Part shown: positions 59,300 to 64,000 of the stretch, piece after piece | How positions within the stretch are numbered: position 1 is the first letter of the stretch | How the letters are laid out: each line of letters opens with the position of its first letter | Assembly: GCA_016866305.1 (NCBI GenBank) | Contig: VGMX01000003.1 | Span: forward strand, 62,001 to 126,000 | From: Chlorobiota bacterium | GTDB taxonomy: Bacteria; Bacteroidota; Chlorobiia; Chlorobiales; Chlorobiaceae | Reading direction: 5' to 3' | DNA: 64,000 bases | Position numbers and translations under genes: made by a program | The notes under the pieces: generated by a model | What the model was told of the DNA's origin: nothing | The model's database searches: none | What the model saw: the letters and a program-made list of their open reading frames with translations, nothing else

Positions 59300-60724
59300 T
59301 CACATGGCTGCCGTGACAAATATCAGCCCGAACACCGCTCCGGCGACGATACTGGCTTTGTCAGTTACAGCAAAAATCACCGGATCGTCATGCACTGCCC
59401 CCCGGTGGGCAAGCAACCACACCCTGGTAATCCAGAACAGCAGCACCGGGCAGGCGAGCCAGATGATCTTCGGATTGTTATAGAGTCTGACCGTTTCAGG
59501 ATCCTGGATATACAGGGCCATGACCATCACGGATAAATATCCCGAAGCCGCCCCGAGAGCGGCGATCATTTCGAGATCGGACGGATAGTAACCCCTGCCC
59601 TTAGTCTGCGTATTCCTGCCGTTCTCGCGAGCGTCCCGCAATTCGGAGTAGCGCTTGACCAGCGCAAGACTGAGAAAGATAAACATCGAGAATGCCAACA
59701 TCCAGTAGGTCGGCAGAAGATCGCAAGCATAGGCCCCGGCAAGGATCCTCGTCGTGTAGAGCAACGAGAGAATGATGATGTCCGAGACGATGATTTTTTT
59801 CAGGACAAACGAATACATCAGGGTCAGGGCATAATAGACCCCCAGCACCATTGTGAATCGCCATGGCATTAGCAGCCATGACAGAGAAAAAGAGACCAGC
59901 AACAGAGGCAAAAAAGCGGCGATGCCCGCCTTGATCGGCAGGTCACCGGAAGCAAACGGCCTTGTTCGCTTCGTGCGATGGTGCCGGTCATCCTCCATAT
60001 CCATCAGATCATTCAGGATGTACACGCTCGATGCACACAAGGAAAAAAGCATGAATGCCAGAAGGCCGGTCAGGATGGCTTGCAGATCGCCAAAACGATG
60101 CGCGGCAATCAGCGGCACAAACAGAAGCACGTTTTTCAGCCACTGATGGGTACGCAAGGCCCGCTGCCAAAGCCGGATCCCGTGCGGAACCGGGGCACCG
60201 ATACGCTCGACCCCCGGTTTGCCTGACATCCTGCGCTCGACGGCAGGTTCCGGATTGACGAGATACGCTTTTTCGGCGGATTCCCATACCACCATATCGG
60301 CCTGGGAGTTGCCGATATAATCGTATCCATTCCTGCCGTAAGCCGAAACCAGGCAGTCCCGCTTTGTCGCAGCAGAGAGATTCACCTGGCCTTCGGTCGC
60401 CATGACTTCATCAAACACCCTGAGGTGTTGCGCGATGCGGTCGGCGTGAATGCGGTGACTGGCAGTGGCAAGAATGATCGGGCGATTCTTCGAACGCTCC
60501 GCTTTTATGAACTCCAGAACCGTCTGGTTGTAAGGAAGCACCGATACATCGATATCGATGTGCCGTGCAAGCTCTTCCTTGAGCCGGCTCTTTCCCCTTG
60601 ACAACCACACGAAGGGGGAAAAAAGGGTCAGCGGATACCTCTTGACATAGGAAAACAAAGACTGGTACAGAAGATCCGTCTTTATCAGGGTTCCGTCAAG
60701 ATCCACAACAAGCGGTTTCGACAT
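59300..60724 (-). CDS. HAD phosphatase-UbiA prenyltransferase fusion (probable polyprenyl-phosphate phosphoribosyltransferase)
   Basis: The start ATG 60724 (MSKPLVVDLDGTLIKTDLLY) is used; a TTG at 60766 is less likely. Residues 1-200 are a HAD-like domain with DLDGT (8-12), LATAS and the IGNSQADM metal loop. Residues about 200-474 are a UbiA membrane domain with nine or so helices and the NDLMDMEDDRHHRTKRTRPF motif. This matches DPPR synthase (Rv3806c) fused to a phosphatase-like part, so it may join PRPP to polyprenyl phosphate and remove the 5-phosphate. That DprE1/DprE2 homologues follow on the same strand makes this strong. Other UbiA reactions cannot be excluded. Confidence 0.83.
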   Translation of the reverse strand: MSKPLVVDLDGTLIKTDLLYQSLFSYVKRYPLTLFSPFVWLSRGKSRLKEELARHIDIDVSVLPYNQTVLEFIKAERSKNRPIILATASHRIHADRIAQHLRVFDEVMATEGQVNLSAATKRDCLVSAYGRNGYDYIGNSQADMVVWESAEKAYLVNPEPAVERRMSGKPGVERIGAPVPHGIRLWQRALRTHQWLKNVLLFVPLIAAHRFGDLQAILTGLLAFMLFSLCASSVYILNDLMDMEDDRHHRTKRTRPFASGDLPIKAGIAAFLPLLLVSFSLSWLLMPWRFTMVLGVYYALTLMYSFVLKKIIVSDIIILSLLYTTRILAGAYACDLLPTYWMLAFSMFIFLSLALVKRYSELRDARENGRNTQTKGRGYYPSDLEMIAALGAASGYLSVMVMALYIQDPETVRLYNNPKIIWLACPVLLFWITRVWLLAHRGAVHDDPVIFAVTDKASIVAGAVFGLIFVTAAM

Positions 60725-60792
60725 CTCAGGATTCAACGTGAAACAATTATTTATAACTTTGGCCAACCATTTTTTTCAGCACACTCAGTCTA

Positions 60793-61695
60793 TCATGTAC
60801 TGTCCCGCCCTTGCCAAGACCTAATTGTCATATAGAACTCACAGCCGTCAACATCGAATTCCTTGACGATATGCATATCGAGCAGATCAAGAGCGTTGAA
60901 GTCCGATATGAGCAACCGAAAACTGTCTGGCGTATATTTCCAGCAATGAGTATCGACATATTCCCCGTCATCCCTGCTTTTTCGCATCATATCCATTGCC
61001 TCTTTCACATCATGGACAAGCTTGTATTTGCCTTCTCGCCCCAATTCCCATGCTATATTTTCTCCATTTTTGCATGCATTTGAAAAATGATCGAACACTT
61101 GGCCTGGTGACGGCTTTATGCGCTTTTCGTAATATGCATCCAAAAATGCGCCGGTATAACTTATCGGGTTGAAATAGTCGAAACAGGTCCTTTTGTCTGG
61201 AATTATCAGTGACAGATAACCATTTCTCTTCAACAGCTTCTGGCACTGCTGGAGAAATGTTATCAAATCAGGGACATGTTCAATAACATGACTTGCAATA
61301 ATCCAGTCATACATCGCTGATTGACCGATAAGCTCAGCAAGCAGCTGTCCGTTCCAGACAAAATCAACATCTTCAATATTATCGATATTAACGCCATGGC
61401 CTTCATATTTTTTTCTCAATGCATCGGTGTTCAAATGGTCGACTACATGAACATTAAACCCCTTTCTTTTCGGTGCAATCGGGCTGTAACTCGGCCCAAT
61501 CTCTAAACCAATGCCTTGCCGATTGAGCATCGACAAGGCCTTTTTCTGTCTCTGACTTTCACCCCACATCCGCCCTTCTGCCTTTCCGTATTTCACATAA
61601 TGCTCATAACCGCTCTTAAATGCACCCGTAGCCACAGCATTGGCGACATCGGGGTTGGCAAATAAGTAATTAGCCTCATCAAAGTCTTTACTCAT
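60793..61695 (-). CDS. Methyltransferase with N-terminal 'YLxxNPDVA' module
   Basis: The 300-residue protein starts with a short conserved helical module (EANYLFANPDVANAVATGAF, then HYVKYGKAEGR, residues about 7-42). This unit recurs as an N-terminal add-on in unrelated enzymes of surface clusters. A class I methyltransferase follows: GIGLEIGPSYSPIAPKRKGF as motif I, YDWIIASHVIEHVPDLITFLQQCQ, and LSLIIPDKRTCFDYF. The C-terminal end (DGCEFYMTIRSWQ) is usual for the family. The substrate is unknown. Unlike the genes to its left it is AT-rich. Confidence 0.75.
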   Translation of the reverse strand: MSKDFDEANYLFANPDVANAVATGAFKSGYEHYVKYGKAEGRMWGESQRQKKALSMLNRQGIGLEIGPSYSPIAPKRKGFNVHVVDHLNTDALRKKYEGHGVNIDNIEDVDFVWNGQLLAELIGQSAMYDWIIASHVIEHVPDLITFLQQCQKLLKRNGYLSLIIPDKRTCFDYFNPISYTGAFLDAYYEKRIKPSPGQVFDHFSNACKNGENIAWELGREGKYKLVHDVKEAMDMMRKSRDDGEYVDTHCWKYTPDSFRLLISDFNALDLLDMHIVKEFDVDGCEFYMTIRSWQGRDST

Positions 61696-62314
61696 AATTC
61701 TGAAAATAAAAAAATAATTTTCTGTAACGATGATAATCTATATTGCAGATAGTGATTACCCATCACATGGCCTACATACCGGTTATCAGTTATAATCCGC
61801 AATAGGTTTCATCTGAAAGACAGGCATCCGCTTAATCCATAAAAATTACGTTTATCACCAAACAACTACACCCCTCTAAACATACAGGAAACTAACTTTT
61901 AAGATAAAAAAAGACAAAAAATGTACATTATCAAATCAAAACACTCATTAGTTTTACGTATATCCAACACACCAATATGGGTCAAATACCAATACACATA
62001 GGGATACCCTGAAAAGTAGAGTCAAAGCATACCGAAGCCTTTTCAGCTCAAAAAGGTCCAGACTCTGCGGGAAATTGCCTGAAAGAGTCAAGCCTTCTAC
62101 AAAATAAAAACAACCATCACTCCACAGCTCTCTCCGAAATCGGTTGCAATCTCTGCCGGACAGAGAGAAAGAACAACCTGTTCGATGCGGGATTCGGCTC
62201 GCTGACTAAAAAAACTCTTCGTTTAGCTTATGTGACTCATTGCAGAAAAACTTAGCTTCTGGTGACTTTGCTGTTATCAAAGATCGGCTGTCGACATCAC
62301 GCATATAACAAGCC
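61696..62314. other. AT-rich region without a supported gene
   Basis: No convincing gene is found in these 619 bases. On the plus strand ATG 61730 opens a 21-codon frame MIIYIADSDYPSHGLHTGYQ that resembles the first residues of a GT4 glycosyltransferase and then stops. Between about 62000 and 62290 short broken frames on either strand look like remains of a coding sequence, perhaps an old transposase. Several poly-A and poly-T tracts are present. I take the region as decayed DNA at an island edge. Confidence 0.4.
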
Positions 62315-63157
62315 CTACATTTTTTCACTCAATCTTTTTTTAATTGAATTTATTATTTTACGAATAGGCTTTGTTATCTTCCAAAAACTGGAGTCAGTTA
62401 TTTTTTTTATTTCTTGGCTAAGCCTCTCAATAATTGCTTGAGCAAGAATATCTTTTTGCAGAATCAACTCTTCTTTTGTAACATGCTTTGTACCGAAATT
62501 ATAAACAACACCAGGATCACGCCTGTAGGTATGATCAGATAATGGCATCATATTATACTGATTTCTCCATAACACATAGGTAAGGCTCAATTGATCACGA
62601 CGAGAATATTTCTCTATCCATACCCACCAATCATCCATAATCTTAATTATATACCTATCATTATGACATCTATAAATAACACTTGTATCAAAAAGCCCAT
62701 GGTTCTTTGGAAAAAAATTCGATCGAATAAGATCTACCTGCATTCTCATCACATCTTCCTTATCCTTCCCCAACTCCAAACAAGCATTCAGTTCATCATA
62801 TAAACAGTCTCTATCCGGGTGCACAAGCATTGACATTTTTCTATTCGCCTGAATAGCCACACCAATATCATCAAACATTTTTGAATTAACAATATTGATA
62901 TTTGCATCAACATATATACTTTTTTCATATCCAGATAACATCATATGAGGGTGCAATTTATGCCACCTCTGGTTTCTGACATCATCCAATTCACAAAAAC
63001 AGAGTTCTCTTAACTCCCAAATAGAATCAGACTTTTCATTGCCAGCAACATCATCAGTAAAACAGATATAATCGTAATCAGTATCCACATACTTATGACT
63101 TATCAATTCATCATACTCACCAGTAATACAGGTATAAATCACTCCTTTTTTTCTCAC
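62315..63157 (-). CDS. DUF616/TOD1-MUCI70-type glycosyltransferase-like protein
   Basis: The 280-residue protein begins MRKKGVIYTCITGEYDELIS and has YDYICFTDD, then KLHPHMMLSGYEKSIYVDANINI with an Asp-containing metal-like site, and VLWRNQY. This pattern is that of DUF616 (TOD1/MUCI70), a GT-A-like family common in bacterial surface clusters. The C-terminus has a basic amphipathic tail (WKITKPIRKIINSIKKRLSEK) like those of membrane-associated glycosyltransferases. Codon use is AT-rich, unlike the operon at 50.6-60.7 kb, so it may have been acquired separately. Confidence 0.75.
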   Translation of the reverse strand: MRKKGVIYTCITGEYDELISHKYVDTDYDYICFTDDVAGNEKSDSIWELRELCFCELDDVRNQRWHKLHPHMMLSGYEKSIYVDANINIVNSKMFDDIGVAIQANRKMSMLVHPDRDCLYDELNACLELGKDKEDVMRMQVDLIRSNFFPKNHGLFDTSVIYRCHNDRYIIKIMDDWWVWIEKYSRRDQLSLTYVLWRNQYNMMPLSDHTYRRDPGVVYNFGTKHVTKEELILQKDILAQAIIERLSQEIKKITDSSFWKITKPIRKIINSIKKRLSEKM

Positions 63158-63410
63158 AACCGACTAAATTTATTTTATCATAAAATAAAAAAAGAATCCA
63201 GCAAAACATTTTTCCATACGACATGGCTTATTGGAAGTCAAAAAAAAAATTACACATTTTTACACAAAAAGTTTTTTTTGTGGGCGGGAGGCAAGTCATA
63301 GCAACATTCAATATCGCATGCATACAAACAAGAGCTATGAAAAACTTTATTTTTGCCGGTCAACTTGATCACGGGCTTCTTCCACAGACAAAGACTTTCC
63401 TGATTTTTTA

Positions 63411-64000
63411 TTATATTCTCAAGGCCAGTATATCGCAGTGAGTACCGCTTCCTATTTTTATAAAATTTTTAAACCCTTGAAATTCGAGCATATCCTGAAC
63501 ATACTTGTAATCAATCCATTGCTCGTCACATTCATAAAAAACCGCAGAAATGTGTTGATTGAAATTGGATGCAAATAGCTGTCTTAGGACAATTTCCTCG
63601 TGCCCTTCCACGTCTATTTTTACTATTATTTCGTTTTTAATACCAACAAGTATTTTGTCAAGCTCCTGAGCATTTATAACTGTGACACTTATTGCGACTG
63701 CACTATCACTAATTCTATCCAAAGATGCTGCCCCCGAATGGCTACTATTATAAGAAATTACCCTTGAGGTATTTACATCTGAAATAGCTTTTTGTATTAC
63801 CGTACATTTTGCCTCACATTTATTGATTTTTATATTCTCATTTAACGTATTTGCTGTTTCGAGAATAGGTTCAAATGCATAAGCCTTGAGGCAATATTTA
63901 TTTTTCGAGGCAAGAATTGTATAAAGACCCTGATTTGCCCCAATATCGATAAAGATGAAAGGTCTTCTGATTTTTTTATAAAAGAAGAAAATGTTTTCCT
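63411..64000 (-). CDS. FkbM family methyltransferase, N-terminus beyond the window
   Basis: The frame is open from the right edge to 63411, about 195 codons. It shows the FkbM core: FIFIDIGANQGLYTILASKN (SAM motif I), AYAFEPILETANTLNENIKIN, VIQKAISD, and IKNEIIVKIDVEGHEEIVLRQL, the KIDVEGxE motif typical of the family. The C-terminus ends CDILALRI. The N-terminal part and start codon lie outside. FkbM enzymes O-methylate sugars or other small groups, and here the context suggests surface glycan methylation. The DNA is AT-rich. Confidence 0.88.
   Translation of the reverse strand, partial: ENIFFFYKKIRRPFIFIDIGANQGLYTILASKNKYCLKAYAFEPILETANTLNENIKINKCEAKCTVIQKAISDVNTSRVISYNSSHSGAASLDRISDSAVAISVTVINAQELDKILVGIKNEIIVKIDVEGHEEIVLRQLFASNFNQHISAVFYECDEQWIDYKYVQDMLEFQGFKNFIKIGSGTHCDILALRI

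Noticed and set aside
1-64000. CRISPR arrays, rRNA genes, riboswitches, replication origin
   Set aside because: No regularly spaced direct repeats, rRNA sequence, known riboswitch core or DnaA-box cluster was seen on reading.

Overview
The window reads as a 64 kb piece of a green sulfur bacterium (Chlorobiota, probably Chlorobiaceae). This rests on protein-level resemblance, on the gene order rimP-nusA-infB-rbfA-truB-ribF-rpsO joined to yicC-gmk-rpoZ, on a uridylyltransferase-only GlmU, on a 35-residue AURKAIP1/COX24-type basic protein, and on promoters of the Bacteroidota form (TTTG, 20 bases, TAnnTTTG). No photosynthesis gene is present, so the assignment is inference.

Bases 1-34.7 kb are mostly housekeeping. 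They begin with the 3' end of bamA and two related small outer membrane beta-barrel genes, the second of which has lost its signal peptide by an internal deletion. Then come a bifunctional nuclease, etfBA, two tRNAs (Leu-GAG, Lys-UUU), rho, folC, ruvA and rpsT. A plus-strand stretch carries a phosphoglucosamine mutase, an ABC exporter, isoprenoid genes (fni and a polyprenyl diphosphate synthase), dprA, and an envelope operon (skp/ompH, lptC-like, panD, glmU-like). A long minus-strand information-processing operon runs from rimP down to rpoZ. Upstream of it lies a second minus-strand operon (CPBP protease, cdsA, ptsN-like, hisS, glutaredoxin-like).

Bases 34.8-47.7 kb are a surface glycan region. 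It holds two closely related GT4 glycosyltransferases flanking a YrbL-like kinase, two more GT4-type enzymes and one divergent GT4-like enzyme, a GT9 heptosyltransferase-like protein, a GT2, an MsbA-type flippase and a large methyltransferase-GT2-GT2 fusion. A Spy-like periplasmic protein lies among them. Two insertion sequences (IS256 family, then IS3 family with a clear 4-bp target duplication) separate this from the next block.

Bases 50.6-60.7 kb form one minus-strand operon-like block. It begins with a HAD-UbiA fusion, a DprE1-like FAD oxidase and a DprE2-like SDR. These match the mycobacterial route to polyprenyl-phosphoryl-D-arabinose. Two GT-C-like membrane proteins, a methyltransferase, an epimerase, an FAD oxidoreductase and a GtrA-like flippase follow. 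This is the most interesting system in the window: a candidate D-arabinofuranose donor and transfer pathway in a green sulfur bacterium. Two genes in it carry apparent frameshifts. Bases 60.8-64 kb are AT-rich accessory DNA with a methyltransferase, a DUF616-type glycosyltransferase-like protein and a partial FkbM methyltransferase.
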